From assembly GCA_021647265.1 (NCBI GenBank), contig JAKIVA010000005.1, forward strand, positions 20,617 through 84,616: a stretch of 64,000 bases of DNA. The letters are read 5' to 3'. Below are positions 16,585 to 25,406 of the stretch, in pieces. Source of the DNA: Lutibacter sp. (GTDB lineage: Bacteria; Bacteroidota; Bacteroidia; Flavobacteriales; Flavobacteriaceae). How positions within the stretch are numbered: position 1 is the stretch's first letter; each line of letters opens with the position of its first letter. The translations under genes and the position numbers were made by a program. The notes below the pieces were generated by a model, which searched no databases, was not told the origin of the DNA, and saw only the letters and a list, made by a program, of their open reading frames with translations.

Positions 16585-17928
16585 ATGAAAACAAACATTA
16601 AATATTTATTAAAAATTTCACTAATAATTGCAATCGCAATATTTATAATAGAACGGTTGTTTTTTACAGGAGGTTTTAATCAGCCAATTAATGAATTGGT
16701 AAAAATATTTGCTATCCATTTTATGTATGCTTTTGTTTTAACAGTAATTAATGGTTATTTCTTTTATTTTATTGGACAAAAAATTTCTTGGGAAGAGCAT
16801 TCAACCAAAAGACTAATTATAGGGGCTTTAGGCTCTGTAATTTTAACTATGATTGCACTTGTGCTATTGAGGTTTGTAACAATAGTTATTATTTCAGGAA
16901 ATCCAATTGAGCAGTTTCTAACAGATAAATATGCAAGTAGTTATTATGTTTTTGGACTGGTTATCACGCTGTTTGTTACACTCGTTTTTCACACTATATT
17001 TTTTTACAAAGCATTGACTGAGAAAAAAGTTAACGAACAGCAAATAGTGGCAAAAACAGAAACCGCCAAGTATGAATCGTTAAAAAGTCAGATAGATCCT
17101 CATTTTTTGTTTAATAGCTTAAATGTTTTAACCTCATTAATAGAAGAAAACCCTAAGCAAGCAGAAAAGTTTACTACAAAACTTTCAAAAGTGTATAGAT
17201 ATGTTTTAGAACAAAAAAATAAAGACTTAATTGAATTAGATGAAGAGTTACATTTTGCAAAAACATATATGGAATTGCTAAAAATGAGGTTTGAAAATGC
17301 TGTAACATTTGAGATTCCTGAAAAAGCAAGTAATTCTGAATTTAAAATTTTACCATTATCATTACAATTATTACTAGAAAACACCATAAAACATAATGTA
17401 GTTTCAGAAGAAAATCCTTTAAAAGTTAGTATCGCTGAAGTAGATGGTTATCTAGTAGTTGAAAATAATTACAATCCGAAAACAATAGTAACAAAAGGAA
17501 CCAAAGTAGGATTAAAAAATATAATTGACAGATATAATTTAATAACATTAAAAAAAGTAGTAATTGAAAAAACAAATAATCAATTTATTGTGAAATTACC
17601 GCTGCTAACACAAAAAATAAAAACAATGGAAACATCAAATACACAACAAAATAACAATTATATAAGAGCCGTAGAACGTGTAGAAGAAATTAAAGGGTTT
17701 TACAGCAGCTTAATAGCCTACTGCATTGTAATACCATTTTTAATTTTTATAAATTTAAAGTATAGCCCAAGTTTTTATTGGTTTTGGTTTCCAATGGTAG
17801 GTTGGGGATTAGGACTTTTATTTCAAGGGTTTAAAGCTTTTTCATACAACCCCTTTTTGGGAAAAGACTGGGAAGATAGAAAAATACAGGAATACATGAA
17901 TGAAGATAAAAAACAATATTGGGAGTAG
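16585..17928 (+). CDS. LytS-type sensor histidine kinase fused to a C-terminal 2TM domain
   Basis: A 447-residue membrane kinase. Four hydrophobic segments occupy about residues 8-140. A PF06580-type kinase domain follows, with the phospho-acceptor in SQIDPHFLFNSLN (His about 173), the N box LLLENTIKHNVV, and a glycine box GTKVGLKNIIDRY. The kinase is complete by about residue 340 (KLPLL). The frame then continues without a stop into a 2TM domain (about 352-447: IKGFYSSLIAYC, two helices, GKDWEDRKIQEYMNE), which is normally a separate small protein. An internal ATG at 17626 (residue 348) could start that domain alone. The two following genes are free-standing 2TM proteins, then the LytTR regulator, its likely partner. 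Confidence 0.85.
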   Translation: MKTNIKYLLKISLIIAIAIFIIERLFFTGGFNQPINELVKIFAIHFMYAFVLTVINGYFFYFIGQKISWEEHSTKRLIIGALGSVILTMIALVLLRFVTIVIISGNPIEQFLTDKYASSYYVFGLVITLFVTLVFHTIFFYKALTEKKVNEQQIVAKTETAKYESLKSQIDPHFLFNSLNVLTSLIEENPKQAEKFTTKLSKVYRYVLEQKNKDLIELDEELHFAKTYMELLKMRFENAVTFEIPEKASNSEFKILPLSLQLLLENTIKHNVVSEENPLKVSIAEVDGYLVVENNYNPKTIVTKGTKVGLKNIIDRYNLITLKKVVIEKTNNQFIVKLPLLTQKIKTMETSNTQQNNNYIRAVERVEEIKGFYSSLIAYCIVIPFLIFINLKYSPSFYWFWFPMVGWGLGLLFQGFKAFSYNPFLGKDWEDRKIQEYMNEDKKQYWE

Positions 17929-17948
17929 TAAAAGCTAAAAGTTGTTGG

Positions 17949-17970
17949 TGGTTGAGCGGAGTCGAAACCA
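17949..17970. repeat. short hairpin repeat, GAGCGGAGTCGAA core
   Basis: TGGTT/AACCA arms flank a GAGCGGAGTCGA core, between the kinase and the first free 2TM gene. The same core, as GAGTGTAGTCGA with other arms, occurs at 26433-26452, and GAGCTTGTCGAA at 26307. Such short motifs are scattered in many flavobacterial genomes. Confidence 0.5.
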
Positions 17971-18049
17971 GTTTAAAGTCAAAAGCAATGTATTTGGTTA
18001 CTTAGTAGAGTTAAAATGGGTATAAGAACTAGTTAATAAAGCAAAAAAA

Positions 18050-18346
18050 ATGAAAATAAATTATACAGAAGAAAATAAATATATAAAAGCAAAGAAAAGA
18101 GTAGATAATTTAAAAGGATTCTATTCAAATTTGTTATCCTATTGCTTGGTAATACCATTTTTAATTTTTATAAATTTAATGACATCTCCAAATCATATTT
18201 GGTTTTGGTGGCCAATGTTTGGTTGGGGAATAGGAATAGTTTTTCACGCGTTTGGAGTCTTCAATCATAAAATTGGATTGGGTAAAGAATGGGAGGAACG
18301 TAAAATTAGAGAGTATATGAATGAAGATAACTCAAATAAATTTTAA
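18050..18346 (+). CDS. 2TM domain protein
   Basis: A 98-residue protein made of one 2TM domain: N-terminal charged helix (YIKAKKRVDNLKGFYSNLL), two membrane helices with a WFWWPMFGWG turn, and the conserved tail GKEWEERKIREYMNED. Very similar to the domain fused to the upstream kinase, so they arose by duplication. It is followed after 3 bp by another 2TM gene. In Bacteroidota such proteins are often next to LytTR systems; a role as a membrane partner of the kinase is plausible but not proven. Confidence 0.82.
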   Translation: MKINYTEENKYIKAKKRVDNLKGFYSNLLSYCLVIPFLIFINLMTSPNHIWFWWPMFGWGIGIVFHAFGVFNHKIGLGKEWEERKIREYMNEDNSNKF

Positions 18347-18349
18347 AAG

Positions 18350-18664
18350 ATGGAAAGTAACTTTACAGAAGAACAAAAATATATAAGAGCTAAAAAGAAA
18401 GTCAAATCAATAAAAGGATTTTATGTACATTTAACTGTGTACCTTTTGGTAAATGGATTTCTTTTAGTATCACAAGCATTATCTCACGGAGGATGGAAAA
18501 TATTTTGGGAATGGCAATCGTATTCAACTATGATATTTTGGGGGATTGGAATAGCATTTCATGCCTTTAGTGTATTTGGAATGGATTTTATTTTAGGGAA
18601 AAAATGGGAAGAGCGTAAAATAAATGAAATAATGAATCGGGGTAAAAATAATACTTGGGAATAA
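18350..18664 (+). CDS. 2TM domain protein
   Basis: A 104-residue 2TM protein with the same plan as its neighbour: YIRAKKKVKSIKGFYVHL, two hydrophobic helices, then GKKWEERKINEIMN. The first helix and loop differ more (LLVNGFLLVSQALSHGGW), so it is the most diverged of the three copies here. It lies 3 bp after the preceding gene and 45 bp before the LytTR regulator, in one likely transcript. Confidence 0.82.
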   Translation: MESNFTEEQKYIRAKKKVKSIKGFYVHLTVYLLVNGFLLVSQALSHGGWKIFWEWQSYSTMIFWGIGIAFHAFSVFGMDFILGKKWEERKINEIMNRGKNNTWE

Positions 18665-18709
18665 AAGTAAATTGTAAAAAATTAAAAGTAACTAAGAAAA
18701 ACAGATTAG

Positions 18710-19462
18710 ATGAAAGTTGTTATAATTGAAGATGAAAAACCTGCAGCTCGTAGATTAAGTAGAATGTTAAACGAAATAGGGATTGAACCTTTAACAATGT
18801 TACATTCTGTTGAAGAAGCTGTAAACTGGTTTTATAATAATGAACACCCAGATTTATTATTTTTAGATATTCAACTCTCAGATGGTTTGTCTTTTGAAAT
18901 TTTTGAAGAAATTGAAGTTAAAAGTGCTATTATTTTTACTACAGCCTATGATGAATATGCTTTAAAAGCTTTTAAATTAAATAGTGTAGATTATTTATTA
19001 AAACCTATTGACATTGATGAACTAGAAAATGCCATAAATAAATATAAAAAAATACATTTGGCAAGTACCAATTTGGCATTTAATTTTGAGCAAATTAAAA
19101 ATTTAATTTCGCCTTTAGAAAAAAACTATAAAAAAAGATTTACGGTTAAAATTGGTCAACATTTAAAACTGATTTCAACTGCTTCAATTGAATGTTTTTA
19201 TAGTGAAAATAAGGCGACTTACTTTTGCACAACAACTAATAGAAATTATATGATTGACGATACTTTAGAAGAACTTGAATCTAAACTATCTCCCGAAATC
19301 TTTTTTAGAGTTAGCAGAAAATATGTTGTTAATATAAATGCAATAAAAGATATAATTTCATATACCAATAGTCGATTAAAAATAGTTCTCAATAACTTTA
19401 ATACCAATGAAATTATTGTAAGTAGAGAGCGAGTAAAATATTTTAAAAATTGGATTAGCTAA
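18710..19462 (+). CDS. LytTR family response regulator
   Basis: A 250-residue regulator with an N-terminal receiver domain (about 1-120; acidic pocket EDEKP, phospho-acceptor Asp in LLFLDIQLSDG about residue 53, conserved Thr in IIFTTAYDEYA and Lys in YLLKPID) and a C-terminal LytTR DNA-binding domain (about 145-250, including FFRVSRKYVVNINAI). It is the last gene of the DUF2141-kinase-2TM-2TM operon and is almost certainly phosphorylated by the kinase at 16585. It ends 16 bp from the convergent peptidase gene with no clear terminator between. Confidence 0.93.
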   Translation: MKVVIIEDEKPAARRLSRMLNEIGIEPLTMLHSVEEAVNWFYNNEHPDLLFLDIQLSDGLSFEIFEEIEVKSAIIFTTAYDEYALKAFKLNSVDYLLKPIDIDELENAINKYKKIHLASTNLAFNFEQIKNLISPLEKNYKKRFTVKIGQHLKLISTASIECFYSENKATYFCTTTNRNYMIDDTLEELESKLSPEIFFRVSRKYVVNINAIKDIISYTNSRLKIVLNNFNTNEIIVSRERVKYFKNWIS

Positions 19463-19478
19463 ATAAACTTCATTCAAA

Positions 19479-21386
19479 TTATTGTTTAATGGTAACTTCA
19501 GTTTTCTTAAGATACGTATCTAAAAATTTTAAAATATTTCCATAAGCAGTTATTTGATTTTCTTTCTTAACAAAACCGTGACCTTCATCTTCAAATAAAA
19601 CATATTCTACAGGAACATTATTTTTCTTTACTGCTGCAACAATCTCATCAGATTCAACTTTTAAAACTCTTGGGTCTTGAGTGCCTTGTAGAACAATTAA
19701 AGGTTTAGAGATACTTTCAGCATGAAATAAAGGTGAAATTTTACGCAATCGTATTGAATCTGCGGAATAAGGATCTCCTAATTCCTTATACAATGCTTCT
19801 CTAAAAGCTTCCCAATACGGAGGAATACTTTTTAATGTTCTTAGCCAATTGGTAACCCCATATAAATTTACACCAACGTCAAATTCATCAGGTGCAAATG
19901 TAAGTGCAGCCATTGTCATATACCCACCATAAGAACCACCCATAATTCCAATAGATTCAGAATCAATAATTTCTTGTTTAGCGAGCCAATTTTTACCTTC
20001 AATACAATCTTTTAAGTCTTTATCACCGTGATTTAAATCATCCATTCTAAAAAATGTTTTACCATAACCACTACTACCTCTGTTATTAACAGCTAAAATA
20101 GCATAGCCATGATTTACTAAATATTGAACAAGAGGATTGTAATATTGACCAGATTGCCCTCCTGGTCCGCCATGAACCATAATAAGTGCTGGTACTTTAT
20201 TGTTTTTAGTAGCTTGATGTGGAGTGTAGTAAATAGCTGGAATTTCTACACCATCAAATGATTTAAAACGAATAACTTTTGAGTTAACCATATGAGTTGG
20301 GTCAATATCTTTGTTTAAAACATTTGTCAACTTTTTAGCCTTTTTACTGGCTATGTCATACACATACAAATTATAGGGAGAGTTTGAGCCACCAACATAA
20401 AAACTAATTTTGGTTTCATCTCTAGAAAAACCAACGCCAATAACACTACCATTTTTAAAAGTAGGTAGTTTTATTTCATTCCCAGTTTTAGTATCAATAA
20501 TAAAAACTTTCATTTTTGCATCTTCATTAATAGAAGTAATTTGGTACTTCCCGTTATAACTAAAATAACTCGATGTAATATCCCAAGGTTTTTCTAATAC
20601 TTTTTCTTTAGTTTTAGTTTCAATATTATATTTCATAAGATATGAAAATTCAGAATCAACATCAGTGGTATAGTATAGGTGTTTGTTGTCAATACTAAAA
20701 TCAGAAGCAACGTTTGAACTCAAAATTTCATTAATTTGTGTAAATGTTTTATCAGCTAAATTATAAATGAACAAATCACTATCGTTGGTATTTACAGTTT
20801 TACTTAGTGCTAAATATTTTTTATCATTTGAAATTCCATTAAAGTTATAACCTTTTAAATTTTCAAAAATTAATGTTGGTTGAAAGGTTTGGGTGTTCAT
20901 TTGATAAATATCAAAAAAACGTTTATCTCTATTGTTGGAGCCAAAAAAGAAGCTTTTTTGATTTTTCGCCCATCCATAAAAGCTAGAAGTAGCACCTTCA
21001 TAAGGAGTTAAGTCCGTTACTTTTATAGAGTCTTTCATATAAATATGACGTAACTCATTTCCATTATCGTCCATGCTAAATAGTATTCTATTGTCATTAG
21101 GGAAGTACGAGATGGCAAAAACAGAAGAACTATCTGATTTAGATTCAGGAATAAATTCACTTGTTTTTGTTGAAACAGCGTACATATTGTAAACCCCTGT
21201 TTTGTTGCTTGTTACAAGCAATTTAGATTTATCAGAAGAAAAGCTACCACCATTAACCGATTCATTATCCATAAATTGATTAATTGTATATTTTTTAAGG
21301 TTTTTAACCGAATTGTCGACTTTTTTTGTCTCGCTACTACAAGCTATAATTAGCATTGTTAATAGATAATAAATATATTTTTTCAT
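19479..21386 (-). CDS. S9 family peptidase, predicted lipoprotein
   Basis: A 635-residue prolyl oligopeptidase family enzyme. The N-terminus has a short hydrophobic stretch ending in IIACSSE, a lipobox-like sequence, so it is probably a periplasmic lipoprotein. A beta-propeller region (about 35-370) precedes the alpha/beta hydrolase domain. The catalytic Ser lies in GGSYGGYMTMA (about 484), with the Asp in QGTQDPRV (about 570) and the His in DEGHGF (about 603), so the triad is complete. It would cleave short peptides exported to or taken into the periplasm. It appears monocistronic and converges with the LytTR regulator. Confidence 0.9.
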   Translation of the reverse strand: MKKYIYYLLTMLIIACSSETKKVDNSVKNLKKYTINQFMDNESVNGGSFSSDKSKLLVTSNKTGVYNMYAVSTKTSEFIPESKSDSSSVFAISYFPNDNRILFSMDDNGNELRHIYMKDSIKVTDLTPYEGATSSFYGWAKNQKSFFFGSNNRDKRFFDIYQMNTQTFQPTLIFENLKGYNFNGISNDKKYLALSKTVNTNDSDLFIYNLADKTFTQINEILSSNVASDFSIDNKHLYYTTDVDSEFSYLMKYNIETKTKEKVLEKPWDITSSYFSYNGKYQITSINEDAKMKVFIIDTKTGNEIKLPTFKNGSVIGVGFSRDETKISFYVGGSNSPYNLYVYDIASKKAKKLTNVLNKDIDPTHMVNSKVIRFKSFDGVEIPAIYYTPHQATKNNKVPALIMVHGGPGGQSGQYYNPLVQYLVNHGYAILAVNNRGSSGYGKTFFRMDDLNHGDKDLKDCIEGKNWLAKQEIIDSESIGIMGGSYGGYMTMAALTFAPDEFDVGVNLYGVTNWLRTLKSIPPYWEAFREALYKELGDPYSADSIRLRKISPLFHAESISKPLIVLQGTQDPRVLKVESDEIVAAVKKNNVPVEYVLFEDEGHGFVKKENQITAYGNILKFLDTYLKKTEVTIKQ

Positions 21387-21458
21387 ATAGTTAGTTTTTA
21401 GATTGATACAAGATAGTGATTTTTAGTAAATTAAATATAAAAGAAGCCTTATTTGAAG

Positions 21459-21489
21459 TTGTTAATATTAAATATAATCCCTAAATTTG
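21459..21489 (+). promoter_or_regulatory. candidate rpsA promoter (-33 TTG, -7 TAAATTTG)
   Basis: TTG at 21459-21461, a 20-bp spacer and TAAATTTG at 21482-21489. It would give a leader of roughly 115 nt before rpsA, long for this genome. A second weaker box, TCTCTTTG, is at 21548-21555. Confidence 0.45.
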
Positions 21490-21612
21490 CACTCCTTTTT
21501 ACGAGAACAGATTTATAAAGGAAATAAGTAGAAAAATATATAAATAATCTCTTTGCGTTAGTATCGTGTAAAAATCTGATTAACAATAAGATACAAAAAT
21601 CAAATTGACAGT

Positions 21613-23907
21613 ATGTCAAAATTACAAGAGAAAATAGAGCTTTATACAAATGAAGCAGAAAAGTTAGGTTTAGGTTTAAATGCTGAATTATTAGCAGCTG
21701 TAACAAAAGGATTAGGTCCTTCAATCTACAAAGAAGATGCTGAAAAGGTATCAAGTTCTGACAAAAAAGAATTAGAAACTGTTAAGAAAAACTTTTTAAT
21801 TAAAAAATTAGGTTTAGAAGACGGTGAAAATTTAGACAAGGCTATTGAAACAGCAATTGAAAAAATTGGTAAATCTAACCGTAATAAATACAGAGCATTA
21901 TTTTATACAATTTTAGTTGAAGAATTAGGGAAGCAATCTGTTTATGATGCAAAGCCAGTTGAAGAAAAAGTTGCAGAAGCACCTAAGGAGGAAGTTAAAG
22001 AAGAAGCTGTAGCTCCAAAAGTAGCAGAGAAAGCTAAAAAAGAAGTTGATGCTCCAACAGCAAAGACTGAAGTTAAAAAAGAAGCTAAAGAAGAAGCTAA
22101 AGAAGAAGCTAAAGAAGATGTTAAAGTTGAGGAAGAAGCAAAAGAAGATGCTCCTGCTGCTGAAGCTGTAAACCCTGAAGAATTTTTAGAAAATTTTGAT
22201 TGGCATAAATATGAAGAAGGTATTGAAGCAGTTGATGAAGAAAATATAAAAGCTTTTGAGGCAGCCTTAGAAGGTACACTAGGATTAGTTAATGAAAGAG
22301 AGGTTATTGAAGGATTGGTTGTTAGAAAAACTGATAGAGAAGTAATTATTGATATCAATTCTAAATCTGAAGGTGTTATATCATTAAATGAATTTCGTTA
22401 TAACCCAGATTTAAAGGTTGGAGATACCGTAGAAGTTTTAGTTGATAAAAGAGAAGACAGTACAGGTCAACTAGTATTATCTCATAAAAAAGCCAGAGTT
22501 ATTAAAGCTTGGGAACGTGTTAATAATGCACATGAAACAGGTGAAGTAGTTAATGGTTTTGTTAAATGTAGAACTCGTGGAGGTATGATTGTAGATGTTT
22601 TTGGAATTGAAGCATTCTTACCAGGTTCTCAAATTGATGTAAAACCAATTAGAGATTACGATCAATATGTTGAAAAAACAATGGAATTCAAAGTTGTGAA
22701 AATAAACCATGAATTTAAAAACGTGGTAGTTTCTCACAAAGCACTTATTGAAGCTGATATTGAAATTCAGAAAAAAGAAATTATTAGCAAATTAGAAAAA
22801 GGACAAGTATTAGAAGGTGTTGTTAAAAACATTACTTCTTATGGTGTATTTGTAGATTTAGGTGGTGTTGATGGTTTAGTACATATTACTGATTTATCTT
22901 GGTCTAGAATTAACCATCCAAGTGAAGTGGTTGAATTAGATCAAACATTAAATGTTGTAATTCTTGATTTTGATGATGAGAAAACAAGAATCCAATTAGG
23001 ATTAAAACAATTAAATGCGCACCCTTGGGAAGCTTTAGATGAAAATTTAAAAGTAGGTGATACCATAAAAGGAAAAGTAGTTGTACTTGCAGATTATGGC
23101 GCATTTATTGAAGTAGCTCAAGGTGTTGAAGGTTTAATTCACGTTTCTGAAATGTCTTGGTCAACTCACTTACGTTCAGCTCAAGATTTTGTGAAAGTTG
23201 GAGATGAAATTGAGGCTCAAATTCTTACTTTAGATAGAGAAGATCGTAAAATGTCTTTAGGAATTAAACAATTACACCCAGATCCTTGGAGTAATATTGC
23301 TGAAAAATATCCAATTGGTTCAACACATACAGGTACTGTACGTAACTACACTAATTTTGGTGTGTTTGTTGAATTAGAAGAGGGAATTGACGGTTTAGTA
23401 TATATATCAGATTTATCTTGGACTAAGAAAATTAAGCACCCATCTGATTTTACCTCTGTTGGAGATAAATTAGAAGTAAAAGTATTAGAATTAGATGTTG
23501 AAGGACGTAAATTAAATTTAGGTCATAAACAAACTACTGAAAATCCTTGGGATGCACACGAAGCTAAATTTACCATTAATTCAATTCACGAAGGAACTGT
23601 TAAAGAGAAAAGTGATAAAGGGTTAATAGTTACTTTAGAAGATGGCGTTGAAGCATTTGTTCCAAGTCGTTTTACTGCTAAAGAAGACGGTACAAAATTG
23701 GAAAAAGGAGATACTGATAAATTTAAAGTTATTGAATTTAACAAAGAATTTAGACGTGTTGTAGCTTCACACACATCAATATTTAAAGCTCAAGAAGAGA
23801 AAAATATAAAAGCAGCTCAGAAAAAATCCGAATCAGCTGATAAAACTACATTAGGTGATTTAGGTGGTGATCTTGCTGCATTAAAGAAAAAAATGGAAGG
23901 AAAATAA
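21613..23907 (+). CDS. rpsA: ribosomal protein S1 with an N-terminal DUF2853-like domain
   Basis: A 764-residue protein in one uninterrupted frame. Residues about 186-764 are ribosomal protein S1 with six S1 RNA-binding repeats, for example ISLNEFRYNPDLKVGD in repeat 1 and ITSYGVFVDLGGVDGL in repeat 3. It binds mRNA to the 30S subunit for initiation. Flavobacterial S1 normally begins with a short acidic leader before the NPEEFLENFDWHKYEEG segment. Here that leader is preceded by a compact domain (1-108; LLAAVTKGLGPSIYKEDA, NFLIKKLGLEDG, SNRNKYRALFYTILVEELGK) that resembles DUF2853, usually a separate small protein, and a Lys/Glu/Ala-rich linker (109-185). Monocistronic with a strong terminator. 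Confidence 0.9.
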   Translation: MSKLQEKIELYTNEAEKLGLGLNAELLAAVTKGLGPSIYKEDAEKVSSSDKKELETVKKNFLIKKLGLEDGENLDKAIETAIEKIGKSNRNKYRALFYTILVEELGKQSVYDAKPVEEKVAEAPKEEVKEEAVAPKVAEKAKKEVDAPTAKTEVKKEAKEEAKEEAKEDVKVEEEAKEDAPAAEAVNPEEFLENFDWHKYEEGIEAVDEENIKAFEAALEGTLGLVNEREVIEGLVVRKTDREVIIDINSKSEGVISLNEFRYNPDLKVGDTVEVLVDKREDSTGQLVLSHKKARVIKAWERVNNAHETGEVVNGFVKCRTRGGMIVDVFGIEAFLPGSQIDVKPIRDYDQYVEKTMEFKVVKINHEFKNVVVSHKALIEADIEIQKKEIISKLEKGQVLEGVVKNITSYGVFVDLGGVDGLVHITDLSWSRINHPSEVVELDQTLNVVILDFDDEKTRIQLGLKQLNAHPWEALDENLKVGDTIKGKVVVLADYGAFIEVAQGVEGLIHVSEMSWSTHLRSAQDFVKVGDEIEAQILTLDREDRKMSLGIKQLHPDPWSNIAEKYPIGSTHTGTVRNYTNFGVFVELEEGIDGLVYISDLSWTKKIKHPSDFTSVGDKLEVKVLELDVEGRKLNLGHKQTTENPWDAHEAKFTINSIHEGTVKEKSDKGLIVTLEDGVEAFVPSRFTAKEDGTKLEKGDTDKFKVIEFNKEFRRVVASHTSIFKAQEEKNIKAAQKKSESADKTTLGDLGGDLAALKKKMEGK
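22081..22116 (+). repeat. 12-bp tandem repeat in the S1 linker
   Basis: Three consecutive copies of GAAGCTAAAGAA, encoding EAKE units, in the acidic-basic linker between the DUF2853-like and S1 parts. A fourth unit is diverged. Likely to vary in copy number between strains. Confidence 0.85.
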
Positions 23908-23930
23908 ATTTCTATTCTAACTAAATTTTT

Positions 23931-23962
23931 AAAAGCTGTATCATTTGATACAGCTTTTTTTT
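23931..23962 (+). terminator. rho-independent terminator of rpsA
   Basis: Stem AAAAGCTGTATCA / TGATACAGCTTTT with a 2-nt loop and a long T run, 24 bp after the stop codon. Confidence 0.88.
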
Positions 23963-23984
23963 TCATTATTAAATCTATAAGATT

Positions 23985-23992
23985 TACCTTTG
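23985..23992 (+). promoter_or_regulatory. -7 promoter box for glmM
   Basis: TACCTTTG followed by C, perfect TAnnTTTG, 17 bp before the ATG, so a leader of about 10 nt. Confidence 0.5.
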
Positions 23993-24009
23993 CAAACTAA
24001 ATTTATGCA

Positions 24010-25392
24010 ATGTCATTAATAAAATCAATTTCAGGAATAAGAGGAACCATAGGTGGTAAAGTAAATGATAATTTAACTCCAGTAGATGCTGTTAAGTTTG
24101 CAGCAGCTTATGGAATGTGGCTTAAAAATCAAACCAAAAAAGAAGAACTTACAGTAATTTTAGGAAGAGATGCCAGAATATCAGGTAAAATGGTGAGTAG
24201 TTTGGTAGGGAATACGTTGATTGGAATGGGAATAAACGTAACAGATATTGGTTTATCTACAACGCCAACTGTTGAAGTTGCAGTTCAGTTAGATGAAGCA
24301 GATGGCGGAATTATTATAACAGCAAGTCATAATCCTAAACAATGGAATGCCCTTAAATTATTAAATAATAATGGCGAATTTTTGAATGCTGAAGATGGCG
24401 AAAATATATTGAAAATTGCAGAAGATGATACGTATATTTTTGCTGAAGTTGATAACTTAGGGAAATTCAGAAAAAAGCAACATTATATTAATAAACACAT
24501 TAATGAAGTTTTAAATTTAAAATTAGTTGCTATTGAAGCTATAAAAAATGCTAAATTTAAAGTAGTTGTTGATGCGGTTAATTCCACAGGAGGAATTGCA
24601 ATACCTGCCTTATTAGAAAAATTAGGTGTTGAATGCATTGAACTGTATTGTGAACCTAACGGAGAGTTTCCACATAACCCAGAACCTCTAAAAGAACACC
24701 TAACCGATATTTCTGATTTAGTAGTTAAGGAAAAAGCCGATTTAGGTATTGTAGTTGATCCAGATGTAGATAGATTGGCTTTGGTTTGTGAAGATGGCTC
24801 TATGTTTGGAGAAGAATATACCTTAGTTGCTTGTGCAGACTATGCTTTGAGTAAAACAGCGGGGAATACCGTTTCAAACTTATCTTCATCAAGAGCTTTA
24901 AGAGATATTACCGAAAAACATGGAGGAAACTATCAGGCAAGTGCTGTAGGTGAAGTGAATGTGGTTGAATTAATGAAAAAAACAAATGCCATCATAGGAG
25001 GTGAAGGCAACGGAGGAATTATTTATCCAGAATCACACTATGGAAGAGATTCATTGGTTGGTGTAGCCTTATTTTTATCGCATTTGGCAACTTTAAAAAT
25101 ATCCTGTAAGGAATTAAGGAATAGTTACCCTAATTATTATATGAGTAAAAATAAAATTGAGTTAACACCTCAAATAAATGTTGATGAAGTTTTAGCGACC
25201 ATCACTTCAAATTATGCAACTGGAGATGTAATTACGATTGATGGAGTTAAGATAAATTTTAAAACAGAATGGGTACATCTTCGAAAATCAAATACAGAGC
25301 CCATTATACGAATTTATACCGAAAGTACTTCACAAAAAAGTGCTGATGATTTAGCACAACGTTTTATAAATGAAATAAAAACAATAATATAA
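24010..25392 (+). CDS. glmM: phosphoglucosamine mutase (GlmM-like phosphohexomutase)
   Basis: A 460-residue alpha-D-phosphohexomutase. The phosphoserine loop is ITASHNPKQWNALK (about residues 98-111), the metal-binding loop is DPDVDRLAL (about 247-255), the sugar-binding loop is GEGNGGI (about 332-338), and the phosphate-binding loop is RKSNTEPIIRIYTE near the C-terminus. GlmM interconverts glucosamine-6-P and glucosamine-1-P for UDP-GlcNAc, the precursor of peptidoglycan and lipid A. The pattern and length fit the GlmM type used by Bacteroidota, although a phosphomannomutase role cannot be excluded. It has its own promoter and lies 14 bp before the barrel protein gene. Confidence 0.88.
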   Translation: MSLIKSISGIRGTIGGKVNDNLTPVDAVKFAAAYGMWLKNQTKKEELTVILGRDARISGKMVSSLVGNTLIGMGINVTDIGLSTTPTVEVAVQLDEADGGIIITASHNPKQWNALKLLNNNGEFLNAEDGENILKIAEDDTYIFAEVDNLGKFRKKQHYINKHINEVLNLKLVAIEAIKNAKFKVVVDAVNSTGGIAIPALLEKLGVECIELYCEPNGEFPHNPEPLKEHLTDISDLVVKEKADLGIVVDPDVDRLALVCEDGSMFGEEYTLVACADYALSKTAGNTVSNLSSSRALRDITEKHGGNYQASAVGEVNVVELMKKTNAIIGGEGNGGIIYPESHYGRDSLVGVALFLSHLATLKISCKELRNSYPNYYMSKNKIELTPQINVDEVLATITSNYATGDVITIDGVKINFKTEWVHLRKSNTEPIIRIYTESTSQKSADDLAQRFINEIKTII

Positions 25393-25406
25393 ATAGTAAT
25401 TTTAAA

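Noticed and set aside
17100..17387. Minus-strand frame inside the kinase gene
   Set aside because: Overlaps the conserved kinase motifs of the plus strand and has no features of its own.
16585..17928. Kinase gene as a frameshift artefact joining two genes
   Set aside because: The frame is open throughout, both parts are complete and codon use does not change; kept as one gene, with the possibility listed as a finding.
21942..22358. Long minus-strand frame opposite the S1 linker, rich in Ser and Ala
   Set aside because: It is the mirror image of the Lys/Glu/Ala repeat codons of rpsA and has no family pattern or promoter.
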